NCBI GenBank assembly: GCA_005406025.1 | Contig: BGZK01001395.1 | Coordinates: 1 to 64,000 of the forward strand | Reading direction: 5' to 3' | Origin: Eumeta japonica | Lineage: Eukaryota > Arthropoda > Insecta > Lepidoptera > Psychidae | Length of the DNA: 64,000 nt | Notes under the pieces: model-generated | Database searches by the model: none | What the model was told of the DNA's origin: nothing | What the model saw: only the letters and a program-made list of their open reading frames with translations | Program-made: the position numbers and the translations under genes | Shown: positions 34,738 to 46,900 of the stretch, one piece after another | How positions within the stretch are numbered: the stretch's first letter is position 1 | Layout: each line of letters opens with the position of its first letter

Positions 34738-34869
34738 TTAAATAATTATGAAATGATACAAAAAAAATACGTTAAAGAATTGTCATTTAAATACTTTGCA
34801 CGAGCGATGGGATGATCATGTTTTTAGTTAACTTTCGCTTAAAAACTATGAGTATTTGGTAGGGTCTGG

Positions 34870-34944
34870 TCATGTTTGGAACATCACAGTACGACGACGC
34901 GGCTGATCGGTCTGCACTTCTATTTTCTCCTGCGCTGCTTGCCC
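34870..34944 (-). CDS. apoLp: apoLp exon jj (C-terminus and stop)
   Basis: 'GQAAQEKIEVQTDQPRRRTV', 'MFQT', stop TGA at 34870-34872. The acceptor CACCCAG at 34945-34946 keeps phase 0. An AG eight bases upstream (34953-34954) would instead give a ten-residue end 'APRGKQRRRK'. An AATAAA follows about 130 bases downstream. Confidence 0.8.
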   Translation of the reverse strand, partial: GQAAQEKIEVQTDQPRRRTVMFQT

Positions 34945-37900
34945 CTGGGTGCCTGGTATCAGAACGAAATGATTAGCTGGTTGATTGAATATTCGCCTTT
35001 ATCTAATCGTTATATCATCTTTTTTACTTTAACAGTGAATCTAATCTTTTAAATCACCTAGGAGAATCAGTATTAAACATGTTTATTTTACGGGATTCTC
35101 TTCGGTGTTTCACGATTTAAAGAACGTTTTCACACTCTCTACGACTCCTAGTGACTCAATTATTGCTTAGACTGCGCAGTGCGATGGCTCGATGATATGA
35201 TACATACGACTTGTTTTACGCTGGTGGGCACGCAGAACGAGCGAGCCGAGAACGGATCGGCGTACGCGCATATGCAGGACTGCGTGCGACGCTGGCTGAG
35301 CATCCTGTCTACTATGGCCAGGCCGGCGGCCTGCACGAACTCCTTCTGTTGAGCCGCGTTCCTCTCGAAGTTGGTCGCCGATATGACCAATCCGTCATTC
35401 TGAAAAAAGAAGTATCGATAAATATGACGAATCGAATGGTTAGATTCTTAACGACACTGTAGTGTACGACAAATTTAAATAATAATCAATTGCAGTAGAA
35501 GCCCTAATTATTTGACGGGAGCGACGCTTCTAGACTCGAAAAGTTTTGAGGTAAATTGCTGGCCGTATAATGTGCTTGTAAATTTTTTTCTAGTTCGGGT
35601 ATTACACCAGAGCATTCTTATAACTTTCACGTACGGATGTTCCGGTTTCATCCTATCATAATGTATAGTCACGTCAGTATTCGTGTGTAGAATATATCGC
35701 CTACATTGAGGCTAAACAAATTAGTGGGTACATATAGACATTAACTACTTATTACTTAGGTCTCTCCAAACTTAATGTACTAGTTAGATATTTATGCGCT
35801 GATAAACTTGTGAGGTCTTCATATTGCGACAAGCTCTGATATTTAAAGCTAGGTTATTTAAAGTTACCATTTAAAAATACCGACCGTATTTCTAAAATTA
35901 CCGACAAGAAAAGGCGCTATAAAAAGCGATGTTAGTGCAAATACATAGTGTCCTTTTATAAATTGTATTTCCCAATTGATCATAGATCTATCTTCTTCTA
36001 CGTGTAGTGCGATTCAAATCTGGATAACGTGTAAGACCTTATTATAACATATTAAAAATTTATGACTTACAAGTATACGATATTTGTAGGTATTGTTAGT
36101 TTTCACGAGCTAATTTGGCACTCACATAATAGTCTGGGCATCTTACTAGCCGGTTATAATTTATCTACGTATTTCTATTTAAAAAAGAAAATAACAAACT
36201 TTATTTTTTTATTATTCACCACACTATTACGTTTCCGTTTTTCGGTACTACCAACTGAGCGAGTCGCTACCAGAATAGAAGTGAAAAAATTGGGGGTTGA
36301 AGCGGGTTGAGATTTTCAGAAGATTGTGGTTAATCACTGATACCATAAAGAAGTAGATCTCCTTACGCTTTCGGTGCGATAGTTAGTTCGATCAAATAGA
36401 TTATTTCGCGTCGCTTTAGAGACAAACGGTACCGGGTTCAATTCTGAACGCGGGCGAATTGACCAATGAGTTTGTGACGCATCAAATTAATCCATTCGCT
36501 TTGTGCCAAGGATAACGCGTTAAGTCGTCGATTCTTGACCTCGCCATCGTACAAGTGACAACGGTCGTTTGTCGCTTCCAAGCCGCATCAAAGCAGCGTG
36601 GAGCGCTTTAGTTGCGAGCTCCTCGTTCTGTAATAAAATTACGGGAAGGTACATCTCAACAGTGGGCTGATAGAATCCGCCACAGCAGAAATGCCATTTT
36701 GTTAGCGATACCAATAAGCTACTAACCAGTTCAGTGTAATCGGTACAACTGTCTGGCGGGTTGAACAGCTTCCTGCGGAGTTCCTGAGTGTCTTTGCCTC
36801 GGGTCTTGTCGCCGTACACCAACACCGAGTGGCTGTCGTACGCTGCAGGGCATGAACGGGGTTAGAAGAAAGTATCGTGACTTCCATTTGAAAACATGCC
36901 GGTCAGAAGGATAAATTCTGAAGGATTTGTTTGGTTTCCTGACATCTCGTTTAGCTAGATTACAAGGCTAGATTGTTTTCAAATTTTCTGAAAATTGGAC
37001 CTGGATCGATCTAAGAGATTTTGATCATCCTTTTGTAATAAGCATTTTTCGTAATAAGTTTTTTTGAATAATTCTTAAACTAATCAACCAATCACTCTTT
37101 AACATTAATCAGCTCTATTGTCTAAAACAGGCAATAGGTAGAAAAAAAAAATTGTTGCCATCCCTAATGGAGTTAATTTGTTTGAACGAGAGTTATCATT
37201 AAACAAATGTATTACAAAAAAAAACTTTTATTTTGAATAAGCTGTAAAATATTGGCCCATTCTAATCCAATTTTTAATGATATTAATTCCTTAAACTGCA
37301 CGGAATGTAAACATTGGGTTTGATACAAAAATATAGATGTTTGAAACTTTACATGGATATATTTTTAATGTCTTGCTGACAAAAATTTAAATTTTCTGGA
37401 CTTTCGTGAAGTGACTTTTTTTGTCGTAATATCAAATGTCGATTTTTCGTCAGATGTTGAAGTTTTAAAATTTGAAGAAGTTGTTCTGATTTTTTTTCAG
37501 CATGTCCTTAAATATTTTTATATATGTGGGTGTGTGTTAACTATTTACGGTTTTCTCTATTGTGGTTCAAAATTATATTATTAAATATAAGATGTATTAT
37601 TACCATAAAAGAATATAGCTATATTTTTGGTTTTAAAGAATGTATAGTGTTAAAAATACGTAAATAAATTAACTGTTTTCCAGATTGGTCTCATAAGGAA
37701 ACAGCGAAGCCGTTTCAGTATAATCTTAATGAACATTGAATTATTTAACATGTGCAATAATCAATTGCGTATTAATTCAATAAAAAAATACATAATTATA
37801 ATATATTGAAATATGTATGTATAATATTCGTTAATATTTGCAATATATTCGTATTTTATTTCATTTTATTTTTTATTGTTCGCTGTTGGAAAGAGTAGGC

Positions 37901-40900
37901 AATTAATTGGGTAACTACACAATCCATTGTTTATTCTCGCTCACCAATGACTGTTGATTCCCTGCCGTCGAATTTGAGATCACCGACAGGAGCTATGATG
38001 TTCTGGGTATGGTCTTGCGCTTTGAACATGGGTACGGTTGCAACTCCGAGTATAACGTCAGCCTGTAAATGTTATTACAAGTTACTAAAATCTGGCTCGA
38101 GTGGGGTTCCTGGTCTGTCCCGGTCTATCGACATCTCTCATTTCATAACATCTTTATTATTCATAAAGTATCATCGATTATTTTACTGAAATATTTAATG
38201 TTAACATACATATTCAAATTTACCTGTTACTAATGATTACATGCAATATTGTTCATGATTCTTGTTTTGAAATAAAATAATACTTCAAGCGATATGTTAA
38301 CAACAAAATAATACTTCGTAGACTTACGGATTGTTGAAAATTTGTGGGAGATGTTTAATATCTCTAATTTATACGATAATAACAATAAAATTGTCCAGAA
38401 TCATCTAGAAAAGCTTAATCACAAACGAACAGATTAATTTATATAATGTTTACTGTGTTTACTCTAGATAATATTAACAGACCACTTGACTTTCTGTTAT
38501 AAAATTATGTATTGAAGTTATACATCGTTTGCTGTGTTGGACTAGACAGCTCGAAGTGTGTACTTTCAGCATGTAAAAGGAATTGCGCGTGCACAATGAA
38601 TTTAGTGCGGTTTAAAGTTATCCAATTGATATGCAAATGGCATATGTTATTGTACTAAAAGAGCTTAACGCAACACGTGCAATGTCTAATTCGGTTAGTC
38701 GTTCAATTCAATTCAGTGTTTGTATTTGTGTTAACGAATTTCTGAAGACTGGTATTTCACACAGTGGATATCGTTTATTCATTCCACGGACGTATGACTT
38801 CTTACTTGCTTACATAAATATACATATTTTTTGATTTACATTTTTTATCCTACCGATGTTCCGACAAAAAACGTTTTAATTCTTTAATATTTCAACTCTT
38901 ACGAAAAAGAAGATAACTCACAATGAACGCTTATAGAGTATTTTTTGCATAGGATTATATTTAAAACAATTTTTGCACTCACCAAGAAGGATCGCTTACG
39001 GCACTTCTCGCCGACCACGCTGATGGTGGTTTTGACGGCGCCTGCGCGCACCGGTATCTCTAGTAGCGACATGTAGCCGGCGATGACGTTGTCGATACCT
39101 GGCGATGAAGAATTACCAGCGCATTTAGTATATCTACATTAGGGGCCCATATAGCAAGCACCTCGCTTATATTTCCAGCCCCACGCTGGTGCGCAGAGCG
39201 TCGGAGGCTGCTAACGACCTTCATCACCGATTCGATGACACAAAAGTCTGGACCGGCAGCTTAACGTGCTCTCAGAGGTACGATGTGAATGGTTTGATTT
39301 GACTTAAGTTAAAACTTATTAATTCGGCCGTGGCTAGGATCTAAGCCGAGATATTCTCTCCGAATTTGATGCTTCTAACCGTTGAGTCACCATTGCTCTA
39401 ACTTGTATATTGCCACTATAATTTAATAGCTTGGATATTTTTTTTTCTCTAATATTTGTTTTAATCAACATGACGTATGTTATTAATTTCTAGTTTTGAC
39501 TTTGTGTTATCATAAAATATATATCAGTTTATTCGTCTTTCAAATTTTGAATATAGAGGAAAAATATTTACATGTTTTTGAATATTCCTAACAATTACCA
39601 ATTTTAAATTACATCAGGTAAAATAAAAAATATATAGTTACATAAGTTAAATTATTTTCTCGAATAGATATCCATATAACACATACAAAACCTTTCATGT
39701 TCTAGATTTTATTTGAAGTGAAGCACAAAATTCCTAATCAGACTTCTATATCTATATAAAACTTTAAGTCTTGATCATGCAGACACTGAGTCACAATTCG
39801 TAATACTTATACAGAACAGGAATATAGAATACTGACCATGGCGATCGCTATTGGTTTTACATATGTTGATAAAACTTAAATAACTTACCCAAGTGACTCA
39901 AGAACTCGATGACGTCGAACGCAGGTCTAGGCGCTTCCGCCGCCTGCTGTGCATACCTGCGCTGGCGCTTGTGTTCGCGGAGGAATTTCGGGTAGCTGTA
40001 GCGCGAAGGATCTTCAAATTTAACTTTGGCCGTTTTGAGTTTCTCTGCAACACACAACGTACATTAGTATTGCTTGCGGGATATCAATAACTTGCCACAA
40101 CTCTCTTGTTTATAAAAACGACGGACGGAGGTAAAACGATGCTGGACTGTCGCAGAATGATAGAGTTATTTCTTCCACTATTTTATTTTAGTATCCAATG
40201 TTCTAATACTGTTTCTTTTTTAAAACGATTTAACGTTTATATTAACATAATAACAATTATTATATGGATTGAGTTTCGCCCCAGCTCCGCCCGTGTGCAC
40301 ATCGAATGATTTCCTTGATTTTTTATATCCACCAATCATACTACCAACACGCTAATTTCGTTCTCAATTAAAATCTCATTTCCGTCTTCAATTTCGTTCA
40401 TTCTCACTCTCTATATGCCGATTTAAAATTTGTGTACTCTAACAGCGAATACCCATGCACTGCCGCTGTATTGTTTTGTTATGAAGCAATGTTTCCGCTC
40501 AAAAAAAAAAAACAAAACAGTGGCACTCCGGGACCGTCGACAGAAGTGAAAACTTGAACAATTACGTGTGTATTTTTGAATCGTCAGGAAATATTTTATT
40601 GTGCAGGAAATATTTTTAAATAAAGCGTTCTTTTATTCATTATTATAAACTACTACCACTAAAATTATATTACAATTTTATTTAATATTCTATTGTACAC
40701 AAAAAATAATTCATACAAAAATTGCAATCTATTGCTTGAAACTTAAATTTACAAATACACCAAATATGAAATTTAATTAACTGATATTCTTTGAAATTAA
40801 TTTCAATGGCCGAATTTAATGATCCTAGCTTTAGTAAAATTATAACAGTGTCGGTGTCGCTGCCGGTGTCGCGAGTTCAATGGTTATTTTCCCCATCTTA

Positions 40901-43900
40901 AAAAATGCTCAACGTGCTCAACGCGCCTAAAGAAGTTTTCACTCCCAAAAACATCTCTGTGTTCTATTACTTATCCTTTCCTCTCACATTTTTGTTTCTT
41001 TTTTTCTTTCCAAAAATCTTCAATCTACAGACTCACAAAGCCAACGTTTTTATTATATGCATGACTACTGTCCTCAATGTTGTACTCACGGTCAGTGTCG
41101 TAGACGATGGGGTAGGGCATCTTGGATGTGATCCCGACGAGGTGCACCTTGATGTCGTTGATGCGTTTGGACTTGAGCGAGTCCACGACTTGTGACAGCA
41201 CCGGCACGGCTATGTTTTTGAAAATGCGTTCGGTTTCCTGCGAAAAAGGAAAAAGGGAACATCGCATCAAATTTCCTTACAAAAGCAGTCTTTCCCGTTG
41301 CCTATTTCAAAAGATCCTAAAGGGTGAAAAATTTAAAAAATGATTACGTACGTCAATCGCATTATCGTGTATGTAAAGGTAATTGACTGAGTTCGATCAG
41401 CGACGTGTCAAAAAGTTTAAATTATTTTATTGATCAGTCAAGACACGGAATAAAAAAGTATTTATTAAATAAAAAAGAATTGAAGCTGTAGAAGTACATC
41501 GATTAAATTCTACAAATGAAAATAAAATCTGTAACCTACTTAATTGTAAAAGACAATCACCATCTGAAATCTAAATATTCCTAGCCTGCAATTTTATGAC
41601 AAAGGTTTACTAGAATACAGTTGTGTACTAGCTGTACTCCCGACTTCGTATGCGTGGAGTGTTTTTTATAGAACATTTGAAGAGCAAACGAGCAAGCGAA
41701 CCATCATAGGGTAGATGGTAACCGCCGCCCATGAATATTCACAACTTTAGAGGAGTCGCCTGCCTCTTGAGTAGGAATAGAATGTCTGATGGAGGGGAAT
41801 TATTGAAGAGAGAGTGGGGTAATTAAAAGAGGAGTGGGCCACCGGAACTCTCGCCCACTGGACGAAATGAAACAGCGGAAGCTTCTACTTCACGACCGTG
41901 TTCTGTGAGAATGTTGTGTTTCACGGGTCAAAATGGCCGATTTCTGTATTGCAGCCAAGTTGAACGCAGTGTGGCTTTAGTACAGTTTATTTTAAAAATC
42001 TACTTTTTTGTCCGTGAGCTATTTTGATAGAATAAATTTTATATATAGGCCCACACTATAGACTTATTATTACCTGTTAAAACCCCGTCTATATTCATTA
42101 ATACTTTTAAAGATTAACATGTTGAAGGAGACAGATGAAGTTTATAAGTTGTATATAAATAATACTATTATTGCATTCTCTTACACTCCCTATATTTCGA
42201 GGTATATTATTTACTTTTGTGATGTCATTTGATTTAGTTCACTCTTTTGTTTTGTATCACCATATCGTCTTAGACTGTAGTAGTTGAGTCTGGGCATAAG
42301 ATTTAGAACGTACAAAAATATTTTTTTACGGATCAACAAGTACATCAGATTTATGATAAAACTGACAGACAAAATCCTGTTGACGATTCGGCCGAATTCT
42401 CAACAGCTTTCGGCGTTCATTCTAGACGACTATAGCGTTCGATATGGGCGTTTGGTTCAACGGATCGAAGACATTCAGAATCTAGTTGGATCAGCGCGCG
42501 CTCACCATCGTGGTCTCGACGGCGACGATGATGTCGGCTTGCTTGGCCGGCAGTTCGAGGGTGTACTCCTCGCCGAGTTTCCTCGGCTTATCGGCATCGT
42601 TGCACTGCACGCAGGCGGGCGGCACGACGGCCGGCAGCAGGCCGGTGACAGCTAGGGCGGCGTAGCCGCGAGCCAGGTCGCACGCCTCCTGCAGCGCCTT
42701 ACCTGGGTTGGCTGTGCACGCGTGGGTACACGCTTGCCTGGTGTGGAACGACGGGATAATCATGAATGATGTAGTAGATAGAAAGGAAATCATTAGTTAT
42801 ATATGAGTACAAATTTGAAAGATATGTATTGAATTAATTTCATCTTGATTTAAAATATATTTGTGACAATAGATTTTATTTGTATTTGTAATAAAATCAT
42901 TATTTTATTTGCAGTCATTGGTAATTGTAGGCTGTAAGAAAGAAGTTTTATTTGTAAGTTCGAGTAAAATATTAGACACATTAACACAAGTGAATTTTCC
43001 GATTAAAGCACATATAATAAGCTTATAAGCCGTTGACAATAATTTAATCTTTCAAATAATGACATACGATCACTTATTATTTTTATATTAACCTTTTTTT
43101 GGGGGAGAGGGTGAAAATTTATTTTGATTCGATATTTATATCACAACTACTGAAGGATTTCTAAAATCAACATAACTCTGAATTCACCTGAAAACGACTA
43201 TTATCCAAATAGACGTTTTATATTCTACGCTGAAATAAAAAAAGTGACCTAATTTTGTTTGTTTATGTTACGGTTTATTTCATTCACGAGTATCGGACGT
43301 TGAAAATTTTGATATATATATATATGATTTTAAAGTTGGCATAGCCAGCACGTATATGACATATTTTTCAAGAGTATGAACACTTAGCAATACTCACTTG
43401 AATGGATCAACGTCGAGCAATAACGACAGCGGTCTCAGAGGAGACTGGCCACTGAAGACCTGCTCACAGGCGGCTGGCAGCGACGACAAGTGGTGCGAGT
43501 GGTCCGGAGTGCGGACTTGCGGGCAGCTGGCTGCCAGACGGTACGAGTTGCCGAATTCGGCCTCTGACGTAGCCACCTGTAGATTAATTGACAAGTTAAT
43601 ACAAACTATTACGGTCATTTATTTAACTTCATTTAGAAAGTCGGTTCGTGAATCGAAAATATTGCATTATACCGTACACATATTATACGTGAATGCATCA
43701 AGAAAAAAAGAATTTAAAATCAATGCAGTAAAAATGCGATCTATGCGTACTATATGCCGTGTGTTTTTGAACGAAGAGGTAGCGACTAGAGGAGAAAAAA
43801 GTGTGTTGCTGTGGTTTGACCATCTGAAAGAGACGAATACTGGTAGACATAAAACAAATTTATAGAGCAAATGTGTGTAGTGGAACGGTCAGCAAGAGTC

Positions 43901-46900
43901 ACCCTAGAAAATCCTATGCACGTAAAATTAGTGGCATATTAAGAAAGAGCTAAATTTTAAACACCCGAAACAGACTGATGTGCTATGGAAATTTTTAGTC
44001 TCTGCTTACCCTTCTAGAAAAGAGGCGAGAGTTTATGATAATAATAATGTATTTATCAAAAATAAATTGAATTCGGTTGAAAGAAAAATTTTATTACATG
44101 TATTTGTAAAAGTTTCTCATTTATCGCAAAGACAATTTATTGTAGCTGCCATCCTAGCTTCATCTACGTGAACTGACAATAGACGTATTTGTTAGTTTAG
44201 GAAACGCGGATTCCGGTTCTGATCTTATCCCATTTTTCCACTCGATTGCACTCGATTCTTGTTCATAAATAATTTTAAATAATTCCACGGCTTCCGAAGC
44301 TTTCACTGTAGTATATAATCGTAGAATATAAAGTATTGTACCAGTATATGTTGATATACAAAGCAATTTTATTTATCTACCAAACTTCATCCGTATCAGT
44401 TCGCTGAGCCGCCGGAAGCGCACCCTAACGGGCATTCGTTAAAACAATCAAGCTGTAATGTCAATGATACACGAGCTGTATTACCCTTCCGCTGGGCAGC
44501 TTGAAGTCGGTGTAAGGCTCGTTGTTGCCGTCGCCGAGCAAACCGCGCAACTTGTTGAAGTAGTAGCCGGATACTTCGATGTAGCACACCTGATTTAAGC
44601 AATAATCAGTGAGTAACTTAGAGAAGTAGAGATGAGTGAGGAATTTACTGATAGAAGAGATTTGTCAATGTCGATGACTTCTGTGTCATTGATAATGTAA
44701 TTGAAGGTTTATGTTCATTGTCAAAACGACAGATAGGTATGCTTGTTTTAAAGATGCGTTAATCTACAACTGTGTCTGTGAATTTCTTTGTTGTCGGTTT
44801 ATAAGACTGGTTTAGTAACAAATTTCTAACGTGCCCAAAAAAATTGTATCAATTTCGTCGTACTTTAAGAATTAAATGTTACAGATCGTCTTATAAAAAG
44901 ATAACAAATATTTAGAATATTTCTGTATTTGAGTATTAGAATTCTATATATATCTTGCTAGTTTTATTACGAATTTGATGTGTTTCCAAAATAAACCGAA
45001 AAAAAAAGTAATTTAAAAGCGGTTTTCATTAAGATATTTTAATAAAATAGACAAAGAAACATAGTCACATCGTATTATGCTTGTATTTGTATTGATCTAT
45101 TAGTACTTTGTTTTACAGTAAGTTTCGGTAATTGGGAATTAATTATACAGGTAATTACTAACTTACCGTGAGTCTTGAGGTGCAACGAGCGATTAGTCCG
45201 TAAGAGGTGCCTAAACCAATACGGCCGTTGGTCTCCCTGAAGGCGAACAAGTCCTTTTCCATCACTGGGAATCCGTGATTGACGCCGTTCAACGCCACCT
45301 GTTGGAGAAGTGTCAAAACTAAATTGTCATAAAGAAGCATCGAGTAAAGTATAACGCATGAAACTATCGCTCCGAATTGCCTGCGGACGATGTAATGCGC
45401 AGGTTCCAAGCCCCTCGACCCTCCCTTCATCTCCCCCGCTTGTCTGTCTTACGCCATTGCGATGCTTTCGTGATTAACTTCACAGCGGTAGAGTTTCGTG
45501 CGTTGTACTCTATGTGTCGTATGTTTGTGGGGCTGATTAGAATTTAGGCGATTGTGTTATAATTTTTAATATAGGATTGTATTTTTAGTGGGGTGACCGG
45601 CTTAAGATTTTTTTCTACTTACGTGGTATTTTAATAATTACGTCATATAAAATAAGAACTCATGAATAATATTCGTCATTACGAATTAAGCTTAAAATTT
45701 CGTTAAAAACTCAAAAAATTAAAAACTATATAAATTTATACTTTATATAGTTAATTACGTTCTCTGCTGTGTTGATAAACTGTATATTGTTTTCTACGTG
45801 GTAGAAAATTTTATCATTATTTGAGAGAATAATTGCTTATATTATGGTACTTTTAATAATATATTGTTGGATTATTTTTATATATAAATTTTTATTATTA
45901 CATAATAAGTGTTACTATGGAACACATTCAATGGTGGTTAAATAAGGGACTTTAACTAAAAGGTTTACTAACTTTTAGTTAAAAGTATATACAGAACACA
46001 ACACTTTAATATAGGTATGTAAAATTTACACCAGTTTTGGCATTTTCTAATCGTTCTACATTTGACGAAAGGACATATCTGTAGTTAAAAAAACTACATA
46101 TTTTTTTTTCCATTAAACAAACTATTCAGGTAACATTTTTTACCATAACATATGTTAGCTGAAATATGTGCTTTACTATTGTTAGCACAGGATTTCAATT
46201 TACTACCTAGCACTGCCACATAACAGTACATATAAAAATTACCTGTCCGTTTTCTTTCAACTCCACGACGCTGCCGGTCTTGTCTTCCAGCACCAGAGCC
46301 TTGGGCAGGCCGTTCTGCAGCTGGATGAGCAGGGTGAAGTTCTGGTCCACGTAGTCGTGGGCGAGCACGTAACGACAGGAGCCGGGGAAGGTCAGGTGGC
46401 GGCCGTCAAACGTGAAGATGTGCTGGCCGTTGACGACTACGGCGCGGACTGTCGAACGATGCGTAAGCTTGTTTAATTTTATCCGAATGGTGTGATAGTA
46501 TTTGGGCAACCTAGCTTTGCTTACGTCTTTCGAGTTTGTCGTGGGAAAATGATAATCACCACGGGAAAAGTCAACAATATATATTGGGATGCATTACACG
46601 TACATAATTCTATCTGTAGATTGTGTTGTGACCAGTTTTTGTTGAGGATCAATAACACAGCATATAGCCAAATTTGAAAAGCAGCATTATATCAAAGTAA
46701 ACATATTACGACAAAATCTTTAAGGCTATTTCTGAAACAGCCATGTACAAATTTATGCACGTTATATTCGAAAATTTCTCATTTATTAAGATTTATTGTT
46801 GTGGGATTTACTGTTTGTTTTTTTTCTAAGTCTCCCATAAAAATAATAAAGGATAACACGACTTCTGTTTATACAGAAAATAATGGCGACTATCCGTTGT

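Larger units (their letters stand above)
28471..34869. other. Intergenic region between apoLp and GABA-B-R2
   Basis: About 6.4 kb between the apoLp stop and the receptor start, both genes on the minus strand. It must contain the apoLp 3' untranslated region and the receptor promoter. Recognised: candidate 5' exon near 29.6-29.7 kb, inverted repeat ends (30.2-30.6 kb), palindrome and mariner (32.8-33.8 kb). No other gene seen. Confidence 0.5.
35400..38982. other. apoLp introns between exons ee and ii
   Basis: Between the small exons the sequence is AT-rich, with no repeat or frame that I can support. A patch at 36210-36560 is less AT-rich but unassigned. Confidence 0.35.

Noticed and set aside
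38998..39000. Splice donor GTAAGC inside apoLp exon ee
   Set aside because: Joining there to the next exon yields an immediate stop. The GTGAGT at 38982 keeps the frame.
42284..42655. 123-residue plus-strand frame
   Set aside because: Mostly the antisense shadow of the GC-rich apoLp exon bb.
43398..43865. 155-residue plus-strand frame
   Set aside because: Its first half is the antisense of apoLp exon aa and its second half reads through a LINE remnant.
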